Part shown: one piece after another, positions 7,705 to 15,271 of the stretch
Position numbering within the stretch: the stretch's first letter is position 1
How the letters are laid out: every line of letters starts with the position of its first letter
Assembly: GCA_017464285.1 (NCBI GenBank)
Contig: JAFUDT010000009.1
Span: 1-64,000 of the forward strand
Length of the DNA: 64,000 nucleotides
Direction: 5' to 3'
From: Bacteroidales bacterium
GTDB lineage: Bacteria; Bacteroidota; Bacteroidia; Bacteroidales; UBA1402
Notes under the pieces: model-generated
Seen by the model: the letters and a program-made list of their open reading frames with translations, nothing else
Told to the model about the DNA's origin: nothing
The model's database searches: none
Program-made: the position numbers and the translations under genes

Positions 7705-9837
7705 CTATACTCCGCTGGCCATGGCTCCGGTCGGGATATTGACAGCCGGTCCTCCGGCATAATAACGACGCTTGGCCTCCTCCTGACGAGCTTGCGAGAA
7801 GTTGCTGATACGCTTCATGTAACCGATGATGCGGGTCAGATAGTCGAGATCCTTGCTGCCGCAATGGGGGCATTCGTGCAGATAGCGCTTGTCGATGTGA
7901 CCGCACTGGTTGCAGACTGTGTTGGGAATGTTGAAGGTGAAATAGTTGCAGCCTTCGACGGCAGCTACACGCAACAGCTGGCGATACTGCTCCTTGCTCA
8001 GATGCTCCTCGAGATTCATGTGCAAGGCCGAACCGCCGGTCAGGTGCTCGATATACTTGCGGCCGTGCAGGCGGAACTTGTCCAAGACATTGAGCGAAGT
8101 GTCCTCGACAATGTAGAAATAGCTGTTGTAGCAGTCACGGGGCACATAGTAGTGGTCTTCCTTGTCCCATTTAGCGTGCTTGACACCAACATTTTCGGCC
8201 GGAATCATTTCGCAGTTGAACAGGATATCCTTCGTGCGGTATTTCTTGTTGTACTCCTCGACCAGTCCCAGCACCTCCTGGACAAACTGCACATACTTGG
8301 GATTGTCGTTGATTTCGATACCCAGGAACTGGGCGGCTTCGACCAGGCCGTTGACTCCGATGGTCAGGTACTGGCGGCTGATATTGATGAAGCCCGAGTC
8401 GAACAGCGGCAGCATACCCTTGGCCTGCAGGGCCTTCAGATTCTCGTTGTAGCCGAGCTGTACCTTGTGTGCCAAGTCGATAACCTCCCGCAGGAAAGTC
8501 TGATACGGCATACCAGACTTGACGGCATGCTGGATGCAGCGGTTCAGGTTGATGGTCAGCACACTCTTAGATCCGGTCGAAACACCGCCGGCACCCAGGG
8601 TGTAGCTGAAGCCGTTGTCCTGGATCTCGTTGCGCAGACGGCAGCAGGAAGCCAGCGAGTCGGCATTGTCACTCATATAGGTGAAGAAGGAATGTCCTTC
8701 GGCATACATTTCGGCCGTGAAGTCACCGTATTCCTTGTCGAGCACATCACCGTCCTTGGACAGCAGAGCCATGGTCTCGACCGGGAAGGTCAGCACGGCC
8801 TTGGTGCGTTCCTGGTTGAACCATTTCATAAACCGTTTCTGCAGCCAGGACAGGGATTCCCAGTGGGGCTTGCTTCCGTTCGGGAAGACAAAGTCGCTGA
8901 AAATACTCTGGAAGTAATACTTGTCGTAGTAGGAGATATTCCAGAAAACTGCCTGGAAGTTGCGGGCGCCGGTCGGCTGGTTGATCGAATAGACAATCTG
9001 TTCGAAATGGTCGCAGATGACTTTGTCTATCGTACGGTGACGATTGGACATATCCACCACCTTGTCGGCATTCAGATAATAGTCCTCGCCATATTCCAGA
9101 CCGATGAAATAGTTCATGTACATCAGGAACTCGGGCGTGGCACAGGCACCGCTCAGCATACTGGAGACAATGAATACCATATTGATGAAGCCTCCGCAGA
9201 AAGACTTCAAATTGGTGGGCGGGGTGGAATTGCCGCCTATGGCCTTGGTTCCGCCGATCAGCCAGGGATACATGGTAATGCTGGCGCAGTAGTTGGCCAG
9301 GTTGGTCTCGTCGTTCTTGTAGAGAAAATGGTTCTTGAGCAGTTCAATATAGCGGTCGGAAAGTTCCTTGCCGTACATTTCCTTGAGACGGTCGGTGAGC
9401 AGACGACGGTTCAGGCGGATGAAGTTGGACTTGGGCAGTTCGCCGATGAGCGTGGCAATGTTCTTTTTGTCCACATTGGCATTGGCATCATATTTACTGC
9501 CGGTGGCCGCATTCGAGGCATTGCAGTAGTTCATCAGAAACTCCAGCTTGTCGCGCGTTTCCCGGTCGTCGCTGTGACGCTTGCGATAGAGCATGAAAGA
9601 CTTGGCCACGGAATAGTAACGCTCCTGCATCAGGGCAATTTCCACCTGGTTCTGCACCTCTTCGACAGTGATACCGTTGTAGATGTTCAGGTGACTGAGG
9701 ATGGAGGTCATGATCTCCTGAGTGGCAAAACAGTTGACCGAAAGGAATGCCTTGGCAATGGCATTCTTGATTTTGTCGATGGAAAACGGCACTTCCTTTC
9801 CATCACGCTTGACGATGTAAATTTCTGCGGAACTCAT
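7705..9837 (-). CDS. nrdD: Anaerobic ribonucleoside-triphosphate reductase NrdD (class III)
   Basis: The enzyme reduces ribonucleotides to deoxyribonucleotides for DNA synthesis without oxygen. An ATP-cone regulatory domain opens the protein (YIVKRDGKEVPFSIDKIKNA). The body contains conserved reductase stretches such as NLKSFCGGFINM and LASCCRLRNEI, then the C-terminal zinc site (CNQCG with CPHCG) and the glycyl-radical motif TRIIGYMKRIS. At 710 residues it has normal length and no missing key residues. It is followed by nrdG one base later. A -7 box (TATATTTG) lies about 70 bases upstream. Confidence 0.97.
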   Translation of the reverse strand: MSSAEIYIVKRDGKEVPFSIDKIKNAIAKAFLSVNCFATQEIMTSILSHLNIYNGITVEEVQNQVEIALMQERYYSVAKSFMLYRKRHSDDRETRDKLEFLMNYCNASNAATGSKYDANANVDKKNIATLIGELPKSNFIRLNRRLLTDRLKEMYGKELSDRYIELLKNHFLYKNDETNLANYCASITMYPWLIGGTKAIGGNSTPPTNLKSFCGGFINMVFIVSSMLSGACATPEFLMYMNYFIGLEYGEDYYLNADKVVDMSNRHRTIDKVICDHFEQIVYSINQPTGARNFQAVFWNISYYDKYYFQSIFSDFVFPNGSKPHWESLSWLQKRFMKWFNQERTKAVLTFPVETMALLSKDGDVLDKEYGDFTAEMYAEGHSFFTYMSDNADSLASCCRLRNEIQDNGFSYTLGAGGVSTGSKSVLTINLNRCIQHAVKSGMPYQTFLREVIDLAHKVQLGYNENLKALQAKGMLPLFDSGFINISRQYLTIGVNGLVEAAQFLGIEINDNPKYVQFVQEVLGLVEEYNKKYRTKDILFNCEMIPAENVGVKHAKWDKEDHYYVPRDCYNSYFYIVEDTSLNVLDKFRLHGRKYIEHLTGGSALHMNLEEHLSKEQYRQLLRVAAVEGCNYFTFNIPNTVCNQCGHIDKRYLHECPHCGSKDLDYLTRIIGYMKRISNFSQARQEEAKRRYYAGGPAVNIPTGAMASGV

Positions 9838-9905
9838 TTTTAGCTTATTATTGGATTACTTTTTAACAATTCCTCTACCTGCACGTGTTATGGAAAACAC
9901 GGTTG

Positions 9906-9913
9906 CAAATATA
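9906..9913 (-). promoter_or_regulatory. -7 box for nrdDG
   Basis: The minus strand reads TATATTTG, an exact TAnnTTTG match, about 70 bases before the nrdD ATG. The -33 element is weak. Confidence 0.5.
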
Positions 9914-10203
9914 TGGATAGTCTTCTTCAAAAACCAATCTTTTTGGAAATAATTTTTTCATCCCCAAATCTAAAGTTTTCCAAAAATATTTCTAACATAC
10001 TATTTATCAGGAATCTAATTTTTCCCGGATGATAAAAAGTTTTCCAAAACTATTTTTTGTAGACTCTCATTTCTTTTCTATTTCTGGTTTTTTCCCTCAG
10101 GGATACGGCTCGGGGCTCGGCTGTCAAGATTCTTTATGACTTCTTTTGCCCGCTTTGATTTAACATTTCTGTCTCCCCGCTGTTTTCTTCTTCGGGAAAA
10201 ACT

Positions 10204-10233
10204 TTTGTAATCTGTATTTTTACCCTATCTTCG
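10204..10233 (+). promoter_or_regulatory. Promoter for the GH3 gene
   Basis: TTTG at 10204-10207, 18 bases, then TATCTTCG at 10226-10233 (one mismatch to TAnnTTTG). The start codon is 25 bases downstream. Confidence 0.5.
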
Positions 10234-10258
10234 TAGCGTATCGGACAACTCCCGCTTT

Positions 10259-12466
10259 ATGAAAAAATCACCTCTTATCTTTCTGGGCCTATTTTTCGCC
10301 ATGAGCTTTCAGACCTCTGCCGGAGAAACGCTGGACAGTCCGACGGACTGGCTTGATCCGGACAAGGCTATCGAAGAACGCATCGAGGGAATCCTCCAGC
10401 AACTTACTTTGGAGGAGAAGGCAGCCCTCTGCCATGCCCAGGGGAAGTTCTCCTCTCCGGGCGTACCCCGGCTGGGAATTCCCGAACTCTGGTACAGCGA
10501 CGGACCCCACGGCGTGAGAGCGGAAATCAACTGGAACAACTGGGGCTATGCCGGCTGGACCAGCGATTCCTGCACGGCTTTTCCGGCACTGACCTGCCTG
10601 GCTGCCAGTTTTGATCCTTCGCTGGCGCTGGAATACGGGCGCGCCATCGGCCAAGAAGCCCGCTACCGCAAAAAGGACGTACTGCTTGGACCCGGAGTGA
10701 ACATTTACCGCACTCCTCTGAACGGCCGGAATTTCGAATACCTGGGCGAAGATCCCTGTCTGGCGGCGGCCATGGTCGCTCCCTATGTCCAGGGGGTACA
10801 GGAAAACGGTGTGGCGGCCTGTGTCAAGCACTATGCTCTGAACAATCAGGAGACAGACCGCGGTCACATTATGGTCGAAGTCAGCCAGCGGGCGCTGCAC
10901 GAAATATACCTGCCAGCCTTCAAAGCGGCGGCGCAGGCAGGCGCCTGGTCCTTCATGGGAGCCTACAACCAATACAACGGCGAACATTGCTGCCACAATG
11001 ATCTGCTTATCAATCAGATTCTAAAAGGACGCTGGGGCTGGGACGGCGTGCTGATCACAGACTGGGGCGGTGCCCACGACACCCGACAGGCCGTCTTCAA
11101 CGGGCTGGATATTGAAATGGGAACCTATACCAACGGCCTGACCAGCGAGTCGGCCTTCGGCTATAACGACTACTATCTGGCCGACCCTTTTCTGAAAGGG
11201 ATCAAAGACGGCAGCTATCCCATTGAATTGCTGAACGACAAAGTCCGCCGCATCCTGCGGCTCATGTTACGCACCACGCTGGCTCCCCGGCGTCCGCTGG
11301 GATCCTTCGCCACCGAAGCCCATGCCCGCACGGCCCGTGAGATAGCCGCTGCAGGGATCGTGCTGCTCAAGAATGACAAAAAGCTCTTGCCTCTCTCTCC
11401 CGGTTTGCGGAAAATCGCCGTCATCGGGGAGAATGCCACCCGCAACCTGATGCAGGGTGGCGGCAGCAGCGAACTCAAGCCATGGCGCAGTGTCACTCCG
11501 CTACAGGCTTTAGGGCTGCGCTATCCCGATGCCGAGATTGTCTATGCACAAGGCTACGACTCGGGCAAGGCGATGTATTCTCAAGAAGGAGTGCCTACCC
11601 ACGATCCGGCCAGGCTGCACGAGCAGGCCGTCCAGGCAGCCCGTGATGCTGAATTGGTAATCTTTGTCGGAGGTCTGAACAAGAACCATCGGCAAGACTG
11701 CGAAGCCGCCGACCGCAAGTCTTATGAGCTCCCGTTCGGACAACCGGAACTCATCCGCGACCTGGCTCTGGTCAACCCTCGCATTGTCGTCGTACTGCTG
11801 AGCGGCAATGCGGTTGAGAGCAGTTGGGCGGCTCAGGTACCCGCCATAGTACAGGGATGGTATGGGGGCAGCGAAGCCGGGAACGCTCTGGTGGATGTCC
11901 TTTCCGGTGATGTCTGTCCTTCCGGCAAACTTCCCTTTTCCTTCCCCGAAAAGCTGGGCGACAACGCCGCCATGTCGTTCGGGAGTCTTTCCTATCCCGG
12001 TGACGGCAAACGGCAAGTGTATATGGAAGATATCCTGGTCGGCTATCGCTGGCATGACACACGCAAGATTCCGGCTGCCTGGCCCTTCGGTCACGGCCTG
12101 TCCTATACAAGTTTTTCGTTAGGGAAAGCCCGTCTCGACAAAAAGACATGTCAGGCAGGCGAACAACTGACGGTCTCCGTTCCTGTGAGCAACACCGGAA
12201 AGTGTCGCGGCGCCCAGGTCATCCAACTCTACGTCAGTCAGCCCAAGGCCTCTGTCCCCCGCCCGGCCAAGGAACTGAAGGCCTTCAGCAAAATATGGCT
12301 GGATCCGGGTGAAAGCCGCACCGTGGAAATAACGGTCCCTGTTGACTGCTTTGCCTATTACGACGAGACAAGACAAGACTGGCACCTGGAGGCCGGTGAG
12401 TACCTCCTGCGCGTGGGCACCTCCTCGACGGAGATTCATACGTCCTTGAAGGTCAGTGTGCAATAA
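10259..12466 (+). CDS. Glycoside hydrolase family 3 (beta-glucosidase/xylosidase type)
   Basis: The 735-residue protein has an N-terminal signal peptide (MKKSPLIFLGLFFAMSFQTS) and is probably exported to the periplasm. The GH3 barrel carries the substrate-binding KHYALNNQE near residue 190 and the nucleophile motif VLITDWGG with Asp268. The second alpha/beta sandwich follows (AAAGIVLLKND, SGNAVESSW), and a C-terminal fibronectin-III-like domain ends the chain. It removes terminal beta-linked sugars from oligosaccharides; glucose versus xylose specificity cannot be told from motifs. It overlaps cinA tail-to-tail by 14 bases. The xylA/xylB operon elsewhere in the window makes a role in plant glycan use plausible. 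Confidence 0.92.
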   Translation: MKKSPLIFLGLFFAMSFQTSAGETLDSPTDWLDPDKAIEERIEGILQQLTLEEKAALCHAQGKFSSPGVPRLGIPELWYSDGPHGVRAEINWNNWGYAGWTSDSCTAFPALTCLAASFDPSLALEYGRAIGQEARYRKKDVLLGPGVNIYRTPLNGRNFEYLGEDPCLAAAMVAPYVQGVQENGVAACVKHYALNNQETDRGHIMVEVSQRALHEIYLPAFKAAAQAGAWSFMGAYNQYNGEHCCHNDLLINQILKGRWGWDGVLITDWGGAHDTRQAVFNGLDIEMGTYTNGLTSESAFGYNDYYLADPFLKGIKDGSYPIELLNDKVRRILRLMLRTTLAPRRPLGSFATEAHARTAREIAAAGIVLLKNDKKLLPLSPGLRKIAVIGENATRNLMQGGGSSELKPWRSVTPLQALGLRYPDAEIVYAQGYDSGKAMYSQEGVPTHDPARLHEQAVQAARDAELVIFVGGLNKNHRQDCEAADRKSYELPFGQPELIRDLALVNPRIVVVLLSGNAVESSWAAQVPAIVQGWYGGSEAGNALVDVLSGDVCPSGKLPFSFPEKLGDNAAMSFGSLSYPGDGKRQVYMEDILVGYRWHDTRKIPAAWPFGHGLSYTSFSLGKARLDKKTCQAGEQLTVSVPVSNTGKCRGAQVIQLYVSQPKASVPRPAKELKAFSKIWLDPGESRTVEITVPVDCFAYYDETRQDWHLEAGEYLLRVGTSSTEIHTSLKVSVQ

Positions 12467-13703
12467 TCTCGCGCCGGAGCATCTCCATCACCGTGTTCGT
12501 GGCCCGGCCAACAACCCGCATCCGTCCGCCGGCCGGGCCGAAATGACAGAGCCGGCTGCTGACCCCCCGGGCAGAAGCCACAGCCATCCAGACCGTCCCG
12601 ACCGGTTTTTCAGGGCTGCCGCCGTCAGGACCGGCAATCCCGGAGGTGGCTACCGCATAGTCGGTCTGGAACAGTTCCCTGGCATGCTGAGCCATTTGCT
12701 CCACTACCTCATGGCTGACAGCTCCCATCGATGCCAGGTCGTCGGCCGACACATGCAATATCTGCTGTTTGGCCTCATTGGCGTAGGAGACCACCGATCC
12801 TTTGTAATAGGCCGAACAGCCGGGCATGGAGGTTATCTGATGCGCAATGAATCCCCCTGTGCAACTTTCGGCCGTGGCAAGTGTCTGCTGACGTTCTTTC
12901 AGCAAGTCGGCTACCACTTCTGTCATGGTCTGGTCTTTTCTGGCAAAAACATAGTCTCCGGCCAAGGCGCAGAGTCTTTCCACCTCAGCGTCCACTTCCC
13001 GGGCAAGACGAGCTTCATCAGGGCCTGAACCGGTCAGGCGCAGACGGATGATTCCTCCGTCGGGCAAATAGGCCAGGGAAATATGTGGAGGCAAGGAAAG
13101 TTCCCAGGGCTCCAGCAGATCGGAGAGGAAACTCTCCCCTATGCCGATGGTCTGCACAACCCGGCACAGATAATGTTCGCCAGGCATGAAACGCCTCTGC
13201 AGACGGGGTATGACCTCTTCCTGCATCAAGCCTTTCATTTCATACGGGACGCCCGGCAGGGAAATCAGGACCTTGCCCTGCTCTTCGAGCCAAAGACCCG
13301 GGGCTGTTCCCAAAGGATTGGGCAGGATATCGGCTCCCTGCGGGACCATCGCCTGGGTCTTGTTGGTCTCTGTCATGGCCATACCGCGACTGGCCAGCAG
13401 CCGGGACACGAAATCGTAGGTAGGCTGGTCAAGACGTAGGGTGGTATGAAAATAGTCACAGATGACCTTTTTGGTGATATCATCTTTCGTCGGGCCCAGA
13501 CCGCCGGTCACAATCACGGCATCTACCTGTCGCAAGGCCGATTCTATTTCCTGGTAAATATCTGCCGCCTTGTCGCCCGTTACAACAGTCCGGTCCACAA
13601 AAAAACCGTTTTTGAGCAACATTTCGCTCATCACAGCGGCATTGCTGTTGATCACCTGTCCGATGAGCAATTCGTCTCCGATGTTGATAATCCTGATATT
13701 CAT
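12453..13703 (-). CDS. cinA: CinA-family protein (NMN amidohydrolase / competence-damage protein)
   Basis: At 416 residues this has the two CinA domains: an N-terminal MoaB-like domain (MNIRIINIGDELLIGQVINS, GGLGPTKDD, SLPGVPYEMKGL) and a C-terminal nicotinamide-mononucleotide deamidase domain (TATAESCTGGFIAHQIT, TSGIAGPDGG). The second domain salvages pyridine nucleotides; the N-terminal domain is linked to ADP-ribose hydrolysis. I start at 13703, since the longer frame to 13847 has no family-like sequence. It is directly downstream of the permease gene (20 bases). The last codons overlap the GH3 gene on the other strand. Confidence 0.92.
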   Translation of the reverse strand: MNIRIINIGDELLIGQVINSNAAVMSEMLLKNGFFVDRTVVTGDKAADIYQEIESALRQVDAVIVTGGLGPTKDDITKKVICDYFHTTLRLDQPTYDFVSRLLASRGMAMTETNKTQAMVPQGADILPNPLGTAPGLWLEEQGKVLISLPGVPYEMKGLMQEEVIPRLQRRFMPGEHYLCRVVQTIGIGESFLSDLLEPWELSLPPHISLAYLPDGGIIRLRLTGSGPDEARLAREVDAEVERLCALAGDYVFARKDQTMTEVVADLLKERQQTLATAESCTGGFIAHQITSMPGCSAYYKGSVVSYANEAKQQILHVSADDLASMGAVSHEVVEQMAQHARELFQTDYAVATSGIAGPDGGSPEKPVGTVWMAVASARGVSSRLCHFGPAGGRMRVVGRATNTVMEMLRREIIAH

Positions 13704-13723
13704 CGATGTATTGATTATATGAT

Positions 13724-15025
13724 TTAAACCGTCAGTGTAAGGCCGCCCAGAGCCGCCAGCAAGGCGGGCAGACCGATCAGGGTTCCCATCTTGAGAAAGT
13801 CCGCGAAACGGAAATGACAGCCGTGGGCCGTCAGAATGGAGCGCCACATGATACCGGCCAAGGCTCCTGTCGGCGTCAACAGAGCTCCCAGATTGGAACC
13901 GATGACCGTAGCATAGACTGCCGGCAACGACTCAGAAGCCGGCAAATGATCTATGACCGCCTGGAAGAGCACACTCATAGGGATATTGTTCAGCAGATTG
14001 GACGAAAAAAACGACAGCAGGCCATATTTCATCACTGTTCCGCCCTGTCCTGCCAAAGAAGCAATTTTTTCGGTCAGTCCGTTCTCCGTCAGCACAAGTG
14101 TCATGACAAACATCGACAACATAAAAGGAATCAGCGCCCATGGAGCCCGGTTCAGACAGGCGATCACCCCTACCGGCCTTTCGTGCCGGACAGCTGAGAT
14201 CAAAGTGGCGCACAGTAGCAGGCTTATGGCTGAAATCCCGGAAATCAGCCACATTTCCAGCCCGATGTAGGAAGATAAGACCAAACAGACCGTACAGACC
14301 CCTAAATGAATAAGTCCCAGTGTCAGGCGTAAACGGTCGGTGATGACAATTTTCTCTGCCTGCCCCGTGACAGGAGCCGTTAGCTGACGGCGATACAGGA
14401 ACCACAAGAGCAGCATCGCCGATATTCCGGCCGCCAATGTCGGTCCCCACATCACCCTTAGATAACTCATAAAATCCACTCCACGGGCCGTTGCCAAATA
14501 GATATTGGTCGGATTGCCTATCACCAGGGCCATCGACCAGGTATTGGCCGCGACAAACTCGGCACTCAGATACGGAAGCGGGCTGATTCGGGCATTACGG
14601 GCAAAAGAGCAGATGAAGGGAGTGAACGACAGAATGATGATGTCGTTGGAAGTAAAAACCGTCAGGACGGCAACGGTCACATAAAGGTAGACAAACAGCT
14701 TGCGCTGGCTGGTCCTGGCCCGCAGCAAGGCTATATTGGCCAGATAGCGGAAAAAGCCGAACTCGTCCAGATAAATGGACAATAGGGTCATTGAAATAAA
14801 CAGTATCAGTATTTTCAGCGGGTTGACGGCATTATCGGCAGTCACTGCCTCCAGCAGCGCTGACCAGGGAACTTTGGAAAAGACGCTCAACAGCAGAACG
14901 CCACCCAGGGCAATCATCCAGTAGGTGTCCATCTGATGGCGGGCCAGCCTTAGCGTTGACCTGAAAAGGACACTGGCAAACATTGACACGCAGGTCAGCA
15001 GGCAAATTATGACAGCCAAAAGCAT
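13724..15025 (-). CDS. ArsB/NhaD-type (SLC13-like) ion permease
   Basis: A 433-residue polytopic membrane protein with about 11-12 helices. The conserved VFTSNDIIILSFTPFI and MALVIGNPTNIYLA stretches are hallmarks of the ion-transporter superfamily that includes ArsB, NhaD and SLC13 carriers; the C-terminal half repeats them (SNLLNNIPMSVLF, GSNLGALLTPTGALAG). The ion carried is uncertain. A TATCTTTG -7 box at 15044-15051 lies inside the longer frame that reaches 15058, so the ATG at 15025 is the likely start, about a dozen bases from the expected transcript end. cinA follows and is probably co-transcribed. Confidence 0.8.
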   Translation of the reverse strand: MLLAVIICLLTCVSMFASVLFRSTLRLARHQMDTYWMIALGGVLLLSVFSKVPWSALLEAVTADNAVNPLKILILFISMTLLSIYLDEFGFFRYLANIALLRARTSQRKLFVYLYVTVAVLTVFTSNDIIILSFTPFICSFARNARISPLPYLSAEFVAANTWSMALVIGNPTNIYLATARGVDFMSYLRVMWGPTLAAGISAMLLLWFLYRRQLTAPVTGQAEKIVITDRLRLTLGLIHLGVCTVCLVLSSYIGLEMWLISGISAISLLLCATLISAVRHERPVGVIACLNRAPWALIPFMLSMFVMTLVLTENGLTEKIASLAGQGGTVMKYGLLSFFSSNLLNNIPMSVLFQAVIDHLPASESLPAVYATVIGSNLGALLTPTGALAGIMWRSILTAHGCHFRFADFLKMGTLIGLPALLAALGGLTLTV

Positions 15026-15043
15026 TTCTGAGGAATTAGTCCG

Positions 15044-15051
15044 CAAAGATA
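15044..15051 (-). promoter_or_regulatory. -7 box for the permease-cinA operon; decides the permease start
   Basis: The minus strand reads TATCTTTG, an exact consensus match 19 bases before the ATG at 15025. Because transcription should begin downstream of this box, the upstream ATG at 15058 would not be in the message. Confidence 0.55.
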
Positions 15052-15101
15052 CATACATTTGATGTCTTCTGTTCTTTCACTCCGCTGCGCAGAAGATGTC
15101 T

Positions 15102-15245
15102 CGCCTTGCTCTATCTTTCGCGCCGCTCCGCGACACAGAAGACAGACTGCGGCTCACCAAAGCAAACTTTGGATTGCCACAAGGCTGAAAGCCAGTCAAA
15201 AGCAAATGAATTTGCTTTTGGATTCGCCTTGCACTATCTTTGCAG
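15102..15245 (+). repeat. Promoter-carrying palindromic repeat, copy A
   Basis: This stretch contains, in order, a degenerate CTTGCTCTATCTTTCG module, a GGCTCACC-AAAGCAAAC segment, a 24-base inverted repeat (15197-15220; arms CAAAAGCAAAT and ATTTGCTTTTG), and a full CTTGCACTATCTTTGC module at its right end. The same order of modules occurs on the minus strand at about 33464-33572. The right end is the promoter of the acyl-CoA synthetase gene. Confidence 0.65.
15211..15242 (+). promoter_or_regulatory. Promoter of the acyl-CoA synthetase gene
   Basis: Perfect Bacteroides-type spacing: TTTG (15211-15214), 20 bases, TATCTTTG (15235-15242). The -33 TTTG lies in the right arm of the inverted repeat. 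The ATG at 15272 is 29 bases beyond the -7 box. Confidence 0.8.
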
Positions 15246-15271
15246 CAGACACGAGAAACACAAAGACCACT

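Larger units (their letters stand above)
9838..10258. other. Divergent intergenic region between nrdD and the GH3 gene
   Basis: This 421-base AT-rich gap separates divergent genes. It holds the nrdD -7 box (9906-9913, minus) and a promoter-like pair before the GH3 gene (10204-10233, plus). A 12-base string TCGGCTGTCAAG at 10117-10128 also occurs in the 58-bp repeats near 33.5 kb, possibly by chance. No ORF of note or RNA gene was recognised. Confidence 0.5.

Noticed and set aside
7702-9843. A 713-codon plus-strand open frame exactly opposite nrdD
   Set aside because: It mirrors a GC-biased, well-conserved gene codon for codon, has no domain-like features and no promoter. It is a shadow of nrdD.
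10117-10128. TCGGCTGTCAAG also present in the 33.5-kb repeats
   Set aside because: Only 12 bases match and none of the surrounding modules is present, so it cannot be told from chance.
15059-15271. Upstream extension of the acyl-CoA synthetase frame
   Set aside because: It would translate through the repeat and the promoter; the consensus -7 box places transcription start after it.
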